Source: Geminicoccaceae bacterium (lineage in GTDB: Bacteria > Pseudomonadota > Alphaproteobacteria > Geminicoccales > Geminicoccaceae). Taken from it: 6,377 nucleotides of DNA. The notes beneath the pieces were generated by a model, which was not told the origin of the DNA, ran no database searches, and saw only the letters and a list, made by a program, of their open reading frames with translations. How positions within the stretch are numbered: position 1 is the stretch's first letter; each line of letters opens with the position of its first letter. The position numbers and the translations under genes were made by a program. The DNA lies in NCBI GenBank assembly GCA_030824835.1, contig JAPJRA010000048.1:1-6377 (forward strand). Direction: 5' to 3'. Positions 5,905 through 6,377 of the stretch are shown here, one piece after another.

Positions 5905-6377
5905 ATGACCGAGAAACGCCGGGCCATCATCGATTCCGCCAACCGCGTCTTCTACCGCGACGGCTTCGCCGAGGTCGGCGTCGACCGGGTCGTGCAGGAG
6001 GCCGATGTCGCGCTGGGCACGCTCTACCGGCACTTCAGGAGCCGCTCGGAAATGATCGTCGCGGCGATGGCGGCGCGTCATGGACGGTTCATGCAGGAGC
6101 TGGAGCGCAGGACGGCCGGGACGTGCGGACTTGATGCCGTGATCGGTCTGGTCGATGCGCTCGGGGCATGGAGTACGGCCGAAGGCGGCAACGGCTGCTT
6201 CTTTCTTCGCGCGGCGGCGGACTATCCGCACGATGCCGCGATTCGGGCGGCGGCGCTGGACCACAAACGGCAATATCTCGAGCTGATCGAGCGCCGCCTG
6301 CGCGAAGGCGGATGGGCCGCGAGCCGAGCGGCGGAGCTGGCCGCTACCGTGTTTGTGCTCATGGAGGGCGCCGTGGC
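5905..6377 (+). CDS. TetR/AcrR-family transcriptional regulator (3' end beyond the window)
   Basis: Cytoplasmic DNA-binding repressor; 157 residues are visible, probably lacking only the last 30-50. The N-terminal helix-turn-helix domain spans about 6-51: helix 1 RRAIIDSANRVFYRDGF (5-21), and the recognition region ADVALGTLYRHFRSRSEMI (33-51), whose GTLYRHF motif is diagnostic for the family. The remainder is the helical ligand-binding and dimerisation domain, including GCFFLRAAADYPHD (97-110), wording common in small-molecule-sensing TetR proteins; the ligand cannot be predicted. ATG 5905 gives a standard-length arm before helix 1 but has no Shine-Dalgarno site. An in-frame GTG at 5869 would add 12 residues and place the operator inside the coding sequence, which is less likely. 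It is divergent from the ABC importer and probably autoregulated through the palindrome at 5879-5894. Confidence 0.93.
   Translation, partial: MTEKRRAIIDSANRVFYRDGFAEVGVDRVVQEADVALGTLYRHFRSRSEMIVAAMAARHGRFMQELERRTAGTCGLDAVIGLVDALGAWSTAEGGNGCFFLRAAADYPHDAAIRAAALDHKRQYLELIERRLREGGWAASRAAELAATVFVLMEGAV

Noticed and set aside
5878..6273. A 131-codon minus-strand open frame opposite the TetR gene
   Set aside because: No family resemblance and no ribosome binding site; the TetR helix-turn-helix is on the other strand.

Overview
The window is about two-thirds G+C or higher and has six protein-coding genes packed with short gaps, GTG as well as ATG starts, and GC-rich third codon positions. Together with the gene families present, this suggests a high-GC alphaproteobacterium, perhaps Rhodospirillales-like. 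That placement is an inference from composition and family resemblance; no rRNA or other phylogenetic marker is present. I see no RNA genes, insertion sequences, CRISPR arrays or phage genes.

Layout. (1) Positions 1-390, minus strand: the N-terminal 130 residues of a proline racemase / 4-hydroxyproline 2-epimerase family enzyme, cut by the left edge. (2) Positions 391-520: a 130-bp divergent intergenic region with strong ribosome binding sites on both sides and a small inverted repeat overlapping a TTGACA hexamer. (3) Positions 521-1645, plus strand: a polytopic membrane protein of the AI-2E transporter (PerM/YdiK/TqsA-like) family. (4) Positions 1646-1829: 184 bp with no convincing gene, promoter or terminator. 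(5) Positions 1830-3035, plus strand: an APH/choline-kinase-fold phosphotransferase with an extra N-terminal domain. (6) Positions 3043-5709, minus strand: a three-gene ABC import cassette, transcribed as periplasmic binding protein, permease, ATPase, of the COG2984/COG4120/COG1101 type (Pfam ABC_sub_bind plus BPD_transp_2), often annotated as an 'uncharacterized' or tryptophan-type (TrpXYZ) transporter. The stop codons of (5) and (6) face each other across 7 bp. (7) Positions 5710-5904: a 195-bp divergent intergenic region with two inverted repeats, including a 16-bp TetR-like operator. (8) Positions 5905 to the right edge, plus strand: a TetR-family repressor, truncated at its C-terminus by the window.

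How the genes work together. The ABC cassette is a complete importer: the binding protein captures a small ligand in the periplasm, the permease forms the channel, and the ATPase drives it. Gene order, a 13-nt gap and a 4-nt ATGA overlap support co-transcription and translational coupling. The divergent TetR gene, with an operator-like palindrome just upstream of its start, is a plausible autoregulator; whether it also controls the importer is inference. The epimerase, AI-2E-family protein and phosphotransferase have no evident functional link to the importer or to one another. Most of the window looks like ordinary chromosomal content. The points most worth following are the uncharacterised ligand of the importer, the TetR operator, and the N-terminal domain of the phosphotransferase. 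I did not find evidence for a wholly new system.
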